A stretch of DNA of 64,000 bases from Myxocyprinus asiaticus (Eukaryota; Chordata; Actinopteri; Cypriniformes; Catostomidae). The notes beneath the pieces were generated by a model, which was not told the origin of the DNA, searched no databases, and saw only the letters and a program-made list of their open reading frames with translations. A program made the translations under genes and the position numbers. Location: NCBI RefSeq assembly GCF_019703515.2, contig NC_059358.1:48936594-49000593 (forward strand), read 5' to 3'. How positions within the stretch are numbered: the stretch's first letter is position 1; each line of letters starts with the position of its first letter. Shown piece by piece: positions 48,990-59,939 of this stretch.

Positions 48990-50044
48990 ATTTAGAAGAT
49001 AACTCCAGGCAGGAACATGTGTCATTCACAGTAAGAAACAAGGATACCGTTCCTTGATGAGACTCTGTACTGTTCAGTATTATTGATCCCAGACTTTGAT
49101 TTAACCTCTTTCTCACTATTGCTTGATTGTTTCCTAACATTTTTTCTGCCACGGTACACTTTTTTAAGATTAAAAAATCCCATGGCACACCACTATCCCA
49201 CATAACCATCATTGATAGTAATATTTTTCAAGAACTTGTCCATGTATTCTGTAGTCTTGGTAGCGTGAACTCGTAATGTTTGAAATTCAGCTATGCAAAA
49301 AACACAAGTAAAGTAGGTACACTGTATAATGAGGTCATGTGACGAGCGCTAATTGGACAATGAAAAACCAACAAATTTGTGTCTTTTCCAATTTGTAGAT
49401 TTGTTTTTGCAAATTAACATTTGCAACGGCACAGCAAATGCATTTTTTATTTATTTTATTTATTTATGTAATTACTTTATTTTCTGGAAATAAAGTCGCA
49501 CCGGGTCAAAATCGTGTTGTTTATAGAGAGAAAAAAAAAACACACAAGTCGCACTCACAGAAGTTGGATCAGGCAGGCACTAGGACCCGGGAGCAACCGC
49601 CCGGCCTCCATTCACTGGTTCAGATGTAAAAAGCACTCCGTGAAGATTACATACAGTACTGTAACTTAGAATCTACAATCTAACTCTATGCTGTGCACAA
49701 ATAAACAGCTTCTAGTCTTTCAGTAAAACAATACACCTGTTGTATTCTATTCATTCATTCAGTTCACTGACTGAATGTTTTTACTACAAATGTGATGAAG
49801 CATCATTTTGTGGGCATGTGAGGAGTTGCGTTTGACAGTGGACTAGAGTTTGTTTGAACAATAATGTTATGATGGACAAAATATATAAACTGGTTGCATA
49901 AAATACTTTGTAATGGAAAATATACTGAATTGGCAGCTTTAAAACTCTTCTACCGTCTCTATGTCTTCACTTAAATACCGGAATTTTTTTAATTTAATTT
50001 ATTTATTTAACATTTAATAAATCAGACAATGCACAGGCAATTTA
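48990..50044. other. Non-coding stretch between L1-B ORF1 and ORF2
   Basis: This occupies the place where L1-B should have the start of ORF2 (endonuclease). 'gccacggtacact' and 'cccatggcacaccactatcc' near 49148-49200 resemble a common fish hAT-like repeat. I see no endonuclease motifs, so they are deleted or displaced. Confidence 0.35.
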
Positions 50045-50188
50045 GTGATATCCCCGCAGTTGTGGTCTTGGCCGGTCTTGAAATAAAATCCTGAGTCCTC
50101 TTTGTCTGAGATCGAGACAAGACCGAGTAAAAATGCGGTCGATTCTGAGACCTTCAAAAAGTTACCGATCACTAGTACTACAACACTG
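50045..50188. mobile_element. hAT-like MITE fragment (agtactacaacactg end)
   Basis: The right end reads ctagtactacaacactg at 50172-50188, preceded by 'gtctgagatcgagacaagac'-type sequence typical of a common fish MITE rich in 'gagacc/ggtctt'. The left end is not clear. L1-B ORF2 coding sequence starts immediately afterwards. Confidence 0.5.
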
Positions 50189-51384
50189 CCTAGAACTAAT
50201 ACAATACAAACTAAACAAGACAATATCCAAGATGTTTTTGAAAGGTTTTTTAATAAACTATATTCTAAATTGACGGAAGACGGAAGTCAGGAGACTGATT
50301 GTTTTTTATATACTCTAGATCTACCTACCAATTATACCAACAGAAGGCAAAGATAAATTACTAGTATGTGGATCATATAGACCTTTATTGATAATTAATG
50401 TTGACTATAGGCTATATACGTCAATAATGGCCAGAAGGATGGAAGGGTTTCTTCCTAATTTAATACTCCATGATCAGACAGGTTTTATTCATCCGCGTCA
50501 GACATATGATAATATCTGACGCACACTACACATTATGAATTACATTCAGAGAAATAGTTTAAAAGTGATGGTCCTGAGTCTGGACACTGAGAAAGCCTTT
50601 GAATCAGTTAAATGGACTAATTTTTATAAGGTTTTACACAAATTTGGCTTCCACAAGACCATAATTAGAAGCATACAGGCACTCTATGATACACCAACCT
50701 TTCAAAAACATTTATTTTGGAGCCTTTATTTGGAACCTTTAGCACAAAGCAGAGAGGATAAAACAATTAAAGATATTATCATAAAAGGGGTTGACACAAA
50801 ATAGCCTGTTATGCAGATGACATATTGATTTATTTAAGTGACCCAACTAATTCTTTACCCAAACTCATGAAACAATTTAAGGATTCAAGCCCTCTCTCTG
50901 GATATAGATTGAATATTGATAAAACAGAATATTTAACATATAATTATAACCCCCCGGTCAGGATTAAAAATAGTTATTCATTAAAATGGCATACAAAATC
51001 ATTTAAATATTAGGAATTCATTTGACAAAGGATGTATCAGAAAATCAAAAGAAGAATTTTGGACCTCTATCTGTAAAGATCAAAGAAGATTTAAATAGAT
51101 GGAATTTAGTTCCTTTTCTTGGTACGAGTTCATGAATTGAAGCTATCAAAATGAATGTTACCGAGATTCCTTTATTTATTTCAATCCCTCCCAGTAGACA
51201 TAACATAGAAACAATTCACAGAATGGGACAAGATGCTTTCATGATTCATATGGCAGGGGGAAAACCTAGAATGCATTTTAAAACATTACTGCTTCAAAAA
51301 GATAAAGGAGGTTGGGCCCTCCCTTCATTGAAAGATTATTACATGGCAGCACAAATTAGAGCTGTGGTATACAGAATGAAAGAC
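50189..51384 (+). pseudogene. L1-B ORF2 pseudogene (linker, RT, thumb)
   Basis: The linker IQDVFERFFNKLYSKL (50218-50270) is followed by a deletion. The RT then has an SYRPLL-like block near 50375, QTGFI near 50478, LSLDTEKAFESVKW near 50575, a deletion that removes the GxxQGCPLSP block (near 50705), then CYADDILIYLSDP (about 50808-50845, catalytic Asp pair intact) and LSGYRLNIDKTE. The remaining C-terminal part reaches YYMAAQIRAVVY near 51370 before the Rex1 fragment. The frame changes at least three times. Confidence 0.8.
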
Positions 51385-51775
51385 CTCTCAGGAAAAAGCA
51401 GAGGTGGTGGTGTATGTTTTATAATCAACAAATCCTGGTGTGAAGTCTTTCTGCTCTCCTGATCTGGAATTTCTCATTCTTCTGTGTCGACCATTCTGGC
51501 TGCTGAGGGAATTCACAGCGGTCATTATCACAGCTGTGTATATCCCCCACAAGCCGACACAGACCGGGCACTCAAGGAACTGTATGGGAGTATAAGTGAG
51601 CAGGAAACCGCGCACCCTGAGGCCGCGTTCATTGTGACCGGGGACTTTAACAAAGCCAACTTCAAGTCAAAAGCACCAAAATACTACCAGCACATCAGTT
51701 GCAACACACGAGGGGACCAGGTTTTGGACCATTGCTACTATCCCTTCTGGGATGGCTACAAATCCCTCCCCCGCC
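51385..51775 (+). pseudogene. Rex1-like LINE endonuclease fragment, left part
   Basis: Starts with LSGKSRGGGVCFIINKSWC and continues through a frameshift into AVYIPPQADTDRALKELYG, HPEAAFIVTGDFNKANF (the endonuclease Asp in GDFN is kept) and VLDHCYYPFWDGYKSLPRPG, where it is cut by the hAT element. It continues at 54595. The order is that of the Rex1 APE-type endonuclease. Confidence 0.82.
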
Positions 51776-54594
51776 CAGGGGTGTAGCCAGAACTTTTTTT
51801 CAGGGGTGGCCTGATAAGAGCCAGTGATTTCATTGGGGTGGCAAAAAAAAAAAATAAAAACAATAAAAAAAAATCTAAAGAAAATAAAATCTACAGAAAA
51901 TGACAATATGTCTAACCATAACCATGTATAGCCTGCGTGAAATACCCTCACACATAAGGTATCTTAAGGCACACACATTTACTGGTGTTACACTTCTGTA
52001 CCGAACCGATTTCAAGTACCTTCACTTCAACAAACATTGGTTAAACCAGTTCTTTCCTACTGCAGTAACAGTTCTGCAGTCCTACAGATTACTATTCTTT
52101 AATTTCCTATACTGCCTGCTGCTCAAATGTGCCCCCTGACCATTTGGGTTATCATGCTTTTATATACTCTGTCTGTGAAAGGGCTGTGCAACACTATGGT
52201 GTTATGTTCATTGTCTATGCAACACTTGGGTGGGGTGGTTGTTTTGTGTCCTGTAATTATCTTACTGTAAGCGTTTTTTATGTGTTGTGCAAATGGAATG
52301 TCTAGGGATGTGACAGTGTGACTGTGTGTTTCTTGTGATTAATAGTGTGTTGTTTCTGCAAGATGTCTTGGAAGTTGTTGATGTATGATGGGACATATTG
52401 TACCAAAACCAAATTCTACACACAGATTGACCATGGTCATTAAACACAATCTGATCTGAACCCAAGTTTCATGGATATTTTATAGTCATTGCTTCAACGA
52501 CGGTAAATGTTGTAAAGCATATAGGCCTACTATATCCCTATTCAATTTGTGTTTATTTGTATGCAGACCAATACATTGTAGTGTACTGTAAGTTCAACTT
52601 AATTATTTTTCATTTTCTTTTGGTTCTTTTCTATAATCTCAGTAATTCTATAATCAGCGTGAGCCGTGCAGCAAAAATAGGCTCAACTTCGAAACTATCC
52701 GTACACTGCCGCATCTGTGATGCTTCTGGGACACTTCATTTTGTGACTCAGACTTGCAGTGTGTATGCTGTAATCTGCCAATATGGGTGCTAAAACAAAA
52801 ACGTGCTGCTCACGCGGCCTAATAGACCTTTTACTGGGAGTCCACGAAGTGAATGGGTTCCCGTTCAAACTGCCCACATTTGTTAGGGGAACGAAGAGCA
52901 TTTCTATCTTTTCTCAACTAAATAGCCTATGAAAGACCTTCTGCATCTGTGGTTGCACAATTTTGACTATCATGAGTAGCCAGTGCACATGCATGCAACA
53001 GATCGACAAATGCACACGGGAATCCACGGGCAACCGATCCACACATGCACGCAGATCCACACGCTCAATTCACAAATCCACGCACCAAAAGACTGCACAA
53101 ATATACAGTTTCCTTAGCTCATAATACCATCCACAAGTACACAAGTCATGCAGTATGTGTAATTTAATGCACAAATAAATTCTGAGCCATTTGTATTGGT
53201 ATTGTTCTTCGAGAATGTCTGTTCTGCAGTCTTGACATATACACACACGCAATGCTGGGGGCATGGTTTAGCATGGCTGACAGCACATGCCCATTCATTA
53301 TGAAGGGAAATATCCAGTAGATTTGGCTATTTTTTTAAGAAGAAAAAGATGTGTTCAGAATGTTCAGTTTCGACCAAGATTACAGAGATATAATCTATAT
53401 CATAACTCTAAGACATTTTAAAAAATAAATAAAAATCTGATGCTTCTCTTCACCTCGGAATCATTAAATTGATCAAAAATACTAGCAAAATCATTAGAAA
53501 TATTGCAATTTATTATTACTGTTTGTAATAAGTGTTTTTATTTATAATAAAATTCTATTTTTACCTGTGATGGCAAAGCCCTATTTTCAGCTGTCATTAT
53601 TTCAGTAAACTAAGAAAATAATGTCACATAATCCTTAAGAAATAATTTTATGTCTTAACTTAGTACTAAAGTAACATTTATTTTTTGTTAGATTGGTTAA
53701 AATGGTTGTGCTACTTAATGAACTGTGGAAATCGCAATATAGTGTTGTTTTCCAGCTGAGGTATTGAGTACAATTGCATTTTTTTTCATAAGTTACTTTA
53801 CGCTTGCAATTTCGGTTTTAAAAATAACCAAAAAGAAACATATTTCTCCTCAAATATTCAATGCACTTCTGTTTTGAAAGAATAAAACAAACTTGATCTA
53901 ACTGGGACAGAGAGTGAAGTGGACAACCCAGATGCACAACAACAAGAAGACAAGTACATCAGAGTCTCTAATTTGAGAAATAGACTCCTCACAGGTCCAA
54001 ACCTGGCAGCTTTAATGAGCAGTATATGCCGAACAGCTGCATTTTTGCAAGTAGAGGATTCTTGGATGAACAGAAAGTTTGAAGAATACAGTATTTATTT
54101 GAAAAGAATTAGTAAATTGTAACATTATAAATGTCTTTATTGTAATTTTTCAATTATTTTCAAACAATTTAATGCATCCTCTGCAAACAAAGTCTGTTCT
54201 TTCATACAATCGTTAACGTAAAACAATTTTCTTTGTTTCATCATCCCTGGGAAATTATTGGAACCCAAGGTAGGGTTGTTTAGATTAAGTATTTCTGAGG
54301 AATCATTTATGAAAAGCAATAATAATTCCATCCTGTGGTCGCTGATAAAGGCTTTATTAGAAGCTTCTATACACAACAAACACTCAATGTTGACCGGAAC
54401 TAGCCTGCATTAAAAAGGTCTATAGCGCAGACTGTCTTTGTGTCAGCATCACTGGACTTTGAGTGGAGGAAAAAAAAGTCCGCTGTCAGTGCGGTCAGAG
54501 TGCATTACACAACAGGGGTGGCCAGAGGGGTGGCCAAGTTTTAATCAGGGGTGGCACTGGCCACCCCTGGCCACCACATATCTACGCCCCTGCC
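51776..54594. mobile_element. hAT-type non-autonomous element with perfect 8-bp target duplication
   Basis: Left terminus caggggtgtagccag, right terminus tatctacgcccctg: inverted ends with one or two mismatches. The flanks are identical, CCCCCGCC at 51768-51775 and at 54595-54602, and removing the element restores the Rex1 reading (KSLPRP/PPFGK). Subterminal 'caggggtggc' repeats occur at both ends. No hAT transposase is visible in the 2.8 kb; the interior includes a Tc1 fragment at 53905-54125 and short 'atccacac/gcac' repeats near 52985-53095. Confidence 0.88.
53905..54125 (+). pseudogene. Tc1-like transposase fragment inside the hAT element
   Basis: QQEDKYIRVSNLRNRLLTGPNLAAL matches the helix-turn-helix region of the Tc1 fragment at 17148-17390 (minus), as does the DNA around 'gaagacaagtacatcagagt'. 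The similarity fades after about 54050. There is no catalytic domain. Confidence 0.65.
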
Positions 54595-54978
54595 CCCGCC
54601 CACCATTTGGCAAATTGGACCACTCTTCCATTCTCCTTCTGCCCACTTACAGGCAGAAACTGAAACAAGAAGCACCCGCCCTCAGAACGATCCAGTGCTG
54701 GTCGGACCAATCAGATTCTATGCTACAGGACTGTTTTGATCACGTGCAATGGTAGATGTTCCGGTCCGCCTCTGATGACAACATCGAGGTCTACGCTGAT
54801 ACCGTAACGTGTTTCATCAGGAAATGCATAGATGATGTAGTGCTGACCAAAACAATACGGATCAACCCGTTAATAGCGATGTTCGTGTGGCACTTAATGC
54901 GTGGACCTCCGCTTTTAATTCTGGGAATGCGGAGGAGCATAAACAAGCTAGTTATGCCCTCCGCAAAACAATCAGAGC
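54595..54978 (+). pseudogene. Rex1-like LINE endonuclease and linker fragment, right part
   Basis: Direct continuation of 51385-51775: PPFGKLDHSSILLLPTYR (the D-H-S endonuclease motif), then the linker with CWSDQSDSMLQDCFDHVQW and MFRSASDDNIEVYADTVT. After a frameshift near 54870 it runs on with VRVALNAWTSAFNSGN to about 54978. No RT follows; the sequence returns to non-Rex1 DNA. Confidence 0.8.
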
Positions 54979-55079
54979 AATTTTTTTTATTGGAAAATCT
55001 AGATTTCTGTAGATAACTCAAAATTATGATGATAAAGAAGTATAAGGAACACTTAAGAACAATTTAAATCCATTGTTGT

Positions 55080-55610
55080 AATTATTTACAAAGACATACT
55101 GTATACTTCTGGAGTTTAATATACGACTGTCTCTCAAATATACAATAGTCTATTGAATATGAAAACACAGTCTACAATATACAGTATATTAGGGATAAAT
55201 GGGCAAAAGAAAGTGCAATGACCATTACGGATAATGAATGGTCAGCTACATGGAAATTCCGAATGGAAATCTACTAGATCACTTAGTTGGAAAAATATAA
55301 TTAGATATTTAATTTCACCACTACAAACAGCAAAGTACAGCAATAATCCTCAAAATTGTTGGCGGAATTGTGGATGTAGAGAAGCAAATCATTATCATGT
55401 TTTCTGGGAATGTCCATATATTCAAGAATACTGGAAAGAAATACAGGAGGCCCTTGAACATATTTTTATAACATAAATTCCTTTGCAAAGCAAGTGAACC
55501 TATTTTGGTTGTATGTATCCTGACTTAATATCAGTAGATAAATATTTGATGGGTATACTCTTGGCAGCCATTAAGAGTGAACACGTAAATGGTTAAAACA
55601 GGAGAGACCA
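55080..55610 (+). pseudogene. L1-B ORF2 C-terminal end
   Basis: The open piece 55234-55476 carries SRSLSWKNIIRYLISPLQTA, then CWRNCGCREANHYHVFWECP and YWKEIQEALEH, the Cys/His-bearing C-terminal region typical of L1 ORF2. A shifted frame continues with a LLAAIKSEHVNG-like tail near 55560-55595. This is the expected continuation of 50189-51384, so the intervening 3.6 kb (Rex1 plus hAT) was inserted or rearranged into it. Confidence 0.75.
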
Positions 55611-55617
55611 ACTGTAT

Positions 55618-55643
55618 AATATATATATACAGTATATATACAT

Positions 55644-55691
<48 letters not shown>
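55618..55691. repeat. (TA)n microsatellite
   Basis: A TA-rich run, nearly pure from about 55647, following the end of L1-B. Confidence 0.9.
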
Positions 55692-55694
<3 letters not shown>

Positions 55695-55779
55695 CCTTAA
55701 CATAAATCATGTCAATAAACTGTACATAAATGTGTTCAGTAAAATAAAAAATAAAATATGCCCCGGTAAACAATAACAT

Positions 55780-56640
55780 TGAACCCCAAAGTGAACGAAC
55801 AGCAAGTCAACAAAGGGAGAGAAAAAAAGAAAAGCCTTGTAAAAGTCTTGTGTCCATCTTTGGCGTCAATTCTCAACTTAGCAGGATAAAGCAGTGCAAA
55901 GATTACTTTCTGTTGGTGCAGCAATTTTTTACACTCTTTGAATCTGTCCCGCTTCACTTGTGTAGCTCTAGCAAAGTCCAGAAAAACCATGATGTTGTGG
56001 TCCTCCCAGCACAACTTGCCTTTATTCCTCGCTGCTCGTAGAACAAAGTCTCTGTCAGCCGACTGCAAGAATCTTGCCAGGATAGATTAAGGTCTGTCAC
56101 CCATCCCGGGAAGCTGACCGAAAACTCTGTGGGTGCACTCAGTTTCAAGCTGGCGGTCCTCTGTGTTAATCAAATTTGGAATGAGCCCCTCCAAAATGTT
56201 CACCATATCTTGACCTTCTTTTCTCTCTGGGATTCCAACGAAACTAACATTATTACGTCTGCTCCATTTTGCCATATCCTCTAGTTTTTCCCCACACCTG
56301 TTCCACATTAGCCTTGGTAGCAGGTGGGTTAGCCTGTAGCTCTCTTTCGATTCCAAAAACCCGACCCCCTTTTCAACATTGTCCATTCTTGTGATCAGGA
56401 TGGAAATTTTGCCTCCATAGATTTGGTCACGACATATTACTGTGAGGCCCTTCATGTCGGTCGAGATTTTCATTAGTACTACATAAATGTTAGAGATATC
56501 CCAACCTATGTCATGAAGCTCGCTATCACTATTTACTGGACCTCTGCCATCTTGATCCTGCGAGGCGTCTGACGTGTGAGAACGTAAGTGCTTTTTAATG
56601 TCCCCACAGGCTGACGATTTCAAATTTTTCTACATTCTGC
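55780..56640 (-). pseudogene. L1-A ORF1 pseudogene, isolated (minus)
   Basis: The 56087-56623 minus frame has a Ser/Asp-rich N-terminus, a helical stretch and the RRM core WSRRNNVSFVGIPERKEGQDM. The 55736-56068 frame continues with QSADRDFVLRAARNKGK, FARATQVKRDRFKECKKLL and PAKLRIDAKDG, the same C-terminal domain as in copy 1 (12700-12910). There is a frameshift near 56080. No ORF2 adjoins it on the expected (left) side: the sequence goes into TA repeats and the L1-B end. Confidence 0.8.
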
Positions 56641-57299
56641 TCTCCCAGCACAGTTTAACAAACAAAACTGTTACATTTCTCACTAGTTAATATAGCTTAA
56701 AAGGAAAGTTGTAGCAAAGTTAAAGCGGAGCTCACCTCTATGTGACCAACCCTCACATAGTGTCACATAACTCAAAGTATGATTTTTCAGTACTCTTTCC
56801 ACCCCTGATGATGATATGTCACTCTTAAAATGATATCACTTCATATGTGTTTGTTTGTGTGTGTGAATTTGTTTGTCTGGGTGGCAAAATTTTTGCCACA
56901 CTGAATTGGCTCCCTTTAAGTTTATGTATAAGAATTTTAATTAGAATGGCAGTAAGAGGAATGAACTGAAAAGCAATTCAAATAAATTGAACACTGTCAC
57001 ACAACAGAGTAATTTCATAAGTCCAACACAATCTTTGTATTAGACAAATGCCTGTAACAGAGCTCTATTCCGATTGCAGGAATCTCAACATGTTTTCCTA
57101 AGTTTCAAAATACATTTAACTTCACACAGCAACCTAAAAATGCTGTGTTTATGAACATGATGCAACCATAGTGGGATGCTTCAAAAGCATCAGTCTGATG
57201 CATGTGTATATTGAGGAATCTATAGAAAAGCCCTTATAATACATTTATCTCAGATTGACAAATTAAATTGCAAAATGTATTGCTGTGGACTGTGGATGT
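56641..57299. other. Non-coding stretch
   Basis: No feature recognised. A (gt)n-like patch (tgtgtttgtttgtgtgtgtg) lies near 56838-56860. Confidence 0.3.
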
Positions 57300-57950
57300 T
57301 GGAGCCAATCCAGATCTCTTTTCTGTTCCAGCCATCACCAAGAAATTTGTATCAACAGGGTTGAGAGACGATCCATTATGCAAGTTTTGAGGGAAAAAAG
57401 GCACCATGGTCTACATTTTGTCAGGCTGCAATGTTGCAATCACCCAAGGGAGGTATAGGTGGTGGCAAGACAAAGTGCTCCTGGCTCTAACAAATATACT
57501 GGAGTTGGAAAGCACAACAAAAGCCAGTCCCATGGAACAGTAGCACCATTTCTACAGTTCATAAGGGATGGGGGAAAGCCAGTTGTTCATAAGAAAATTT
57601 AAGTTACATCTTGCACAAGGCACAAAGATGGGAGATAAGGGTGGCTTAGGGAGGAAATTGCAGTTCCCTTCTGTTGTCCATAAATCCTTGAGGCCAGACA
57701 TAGTCATGTGGTCGGAGCAAGCAAAGAAGATCATTATGATTGAACTAACTGTCCCATGGGAGAAAGGGTGTGATGAGGCCCATGAAAGGATGCTTCCAAG
57801 TATCAGGAACTGGTTCAAGAATGAAGAGATCTAGGGTGGCAGGCTCAGTTATTCCCAGTTGATGTTGGATGTAGAGGATTCCCAGCTCAGTCATCTTAGA
57901 GGATACATACAGCCTTGGACATAGTAGGAAAAGAGTGGAAGATTGCAGTT
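57300..57950 (+). pseudogene. C-terminal zinc knuckle and R/K-PD-x(14)-E nuclease-like module of a non-LTR element
   Basis: One frame gives GLRDDPLCKF, a stop, GKKGTMVYILSGC: a C-x2-C-x7-H-x4-C knuckle in which the second Cys is TGA and the His is Tyr. TQGRYRWWQDKVLLAL follows, then two stops. The open piece 57568-57834 has LRPDIVMWSEQAKKIIMIEL, i.e. R-P-D-x14-E, and TVPWEKGCDEAHER. In a shifted frame PVDVGCRGFPAQS follows up to the MITE at 57951, and the C-terminal end resumes after it. Knuckle plus PD-x(12-14)-D/E at the C-terminus is the arrangement of R2-group LINEs with a restriction-like endonuclease, though this family may belong to another clade. Confidence 0.6.
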
Positions 57951-58553
57951 GGGGTGCTTTTCATTTCTGAAATTGTACGTCCTCGTTTTCTTTCCTTGCT
58001 TCCTTTCCTCGCTTTCTAACTCCACCCTCTTAGGAAATGAGGAAAGGATGGAAGGAAACAAGGACAGAGGAACTGAAGCAAGATGTTTGTAAAATAAAAT
58101 GTCCTTTCTCACTTGCGTCACTTCAGAGCACGTTTTTTGAGCAGCTTCAGTACCTCTGTGTGCTTGCCTTTATGTTATTGAAATGTATTTATAAATATAT
58201 TTAGAAATGCAAATAATTCAAGATGCTCTGTTGAAGTATGTGAAAATTATGGTTTATTTAAACCACAAAGGTGAAACATGAATTAAAACTGTTGTGTGAG
58301 ATGTGAAGGGGGAGAAGAATTTATATGTGCATCAGGTGCTTCAACCAAAAAGTCTTCCGCACAGGATGATCCGGTGTTTCCTCGCTCAAGTGTCCTCGAT
58401 AAGCTTCCTCTGTCCTCGATCCTCATGGTGCGTTTAGAGAATTGGTATGTCCTTACTGATGGCGAACTTCAGTTGGTTTCTGGGTCACAGTCTCAAGGAC
58501 GGAGGAGCGAGGAAACGAGGATGCACAATTTAGGAAATGAGAAGCACCCTGGG
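57951..58553. mobile_element. MITE inserted in the non-LTR C-terminal module
   Basis: The left end 'ggggtgcttttcatttctga' and 'aattgtacgtcctcg' are mirrored on the right by 'cgaggatgcacaatt' and 'gaaatgagaagcaccctggg': about 45 bp of imperfect inverted repeat. The interior has repeated 'tcctcg' motifs and no gene. The coding similarity on either side joins across it. Confidence 0.7.
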
Positions 58554-58640
58554 AGAGGCAGCCGAATGGGCCTCTTTCTGGTTATGGAATAGGAGGGAGG
58601 AGATGATCTGGAGTCCAGGAGCAGATGGGCAGTGATTTAG
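58554..58640 (+). pseudogene. C-terminal end of the 57300 module
   Basis: Directly after the MITE, the frame reads EAAEWASFWLWNRREEMIWS and PGADGQ before a stop, which continues the PVDVGCRGF segment on the other side. The (A/E)-x-AS-x-WLW pattern is characteristic of this C-terminal family. Confidence 0.6.
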
Positions 58641-59685
58641 CCACCACTGCTGGCCAGCTGTAAGGGCATTACGGTTATGGGTTGAAACATCCAATGAAGG
58701 TTGGGTACCGTCTGATGACATTAGCTCCTGGCCAAAGGCCATAGTCATGTATAAAGTGACTGAAGGATAGGCATCCCCAGATGTACGCCATTGTGTTGAT
58801 ATGGTTGTTGATATAATGATATGGAAATAAACAAGACATTATGTCTTATCAATGCTTTACTCATCTGCCACAATTATGTATTACATTAAGTATTTGAATC
58901 ATGATATTCATAATATATATTATATTTATAACTATTTATATATTAATTTTTAATAATTATTTAATCATTATTTATATAATTATTTTGATTTGAGAGCCTT
59001 TCTCAACTAATATTTATATGTGCCATTAAATGCAATTAATTAGTTGGCATATTTTGTAATTAATAAAAAAAATGTAATCGATTGACAGCCCTAAAATAAT
59101 AACATCATACATTTTTTAATAATTTAGCCTTTTTATAACCTGATATGTGCAGTTAAATTCTGAACTGCGCATAGCTCTGTTGTCGGTGGATATCATGCCC
59201 TTAGAAGTTTGCTTGTTCTGACTGCACTACTCTAGACAGGGATAATGGAATGTCATTCTGTCAGGTTCAGCCCTGATTAGCGACTGTTTGTAATTTATTG
59301 ATTGTCTTTCATGGCAAATTATCTATGCACAGGTCAGCATCAGCATTTTTGCATTGAGCATCCCATCTCACCCCAAATCAATGAACGCAAGTTAAATGGA
59401 TTTTTAAAAATGGGGAGAAATTAGCAAACATCAACATGGATGGCACATGCATATACACTGCAGACACCATGTACATCCAGTCCTAACAAACAGTCTTAAC
59501 ACCTTATTCTCTGCACAATTGCCATTAAAATAGCTTCTAATGTGACTTTAAATTATTCTCTTTGCAACTGAAAGCAGAATGCCTGGTTACATTACGTAGT
59601 GACAAAGTGAACTGAAGTTGTTCCATGCCCTGTAATGGGGGTGGGGGGTTGGATGGGTGGACTGAAAGGTACTCTTATGTAGGGG
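58641..59685. other. AT-rich non-coding stretch
   Basis: Contains an AT-rich palindromic patch (58900-58990) and a 'gtaatcgattgacagcccta' sequence near 59072-59092 that resembles a hAT-like repeat end. No gene. Confidence 0.3.
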
Positions 59686-59939
59686 CAGGTGATATGACCA
59701 AAATCCTTGATCACAATATGAGTAATTTTATATCACGATAACAATATATATCGCGATATAGTGATTTTTTCTGGGAAAATCTAGTCAGTTAAATAAATAC
59801 TTTTTAAGTGAAAAATACTTCCTCTTCTATAATTTTCTCTTCATTTAGAACTTGATAAACAGTCAAAGTTAAAAATAAAATCAACACTCATTTTTAAATC
59901 AACCTTACCATAATACTAAATTTCACATTATGCCACATT
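59686..59939. repeat. hAT-like 'gatatatcgcgata' repeat fragment
   Basis: The sequence 'gcaggtgatatgaccaaaat' followed by 'cacgataacaatatatatcg' resembles the terminal region of a widespread fish hAT-like repeat. It is non-coding and has only one clear end. Confidence 0.4.

Larger units (their letters stand above)
48040..51384 (+). mobile_element. L1-B, 5' and middle part (second L1 lineage)
   Basis: This L1-type element is clearly different from L1-A. ORF1 (about 48160-48985) is followed by an inserted or replaced region (about 48990-50188) and then ORF2 linker and RT (50189-51384). The element resumes at about 55080-55610 after nested insertions. Confidence 0.75.

Noticed and set aside
54137..54379. 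80-codon minus-strand ORF
   Set aside because: Lies inside the non-autonomous hAT element with no recognisable motif; length is within chance for AT-rich DNA.
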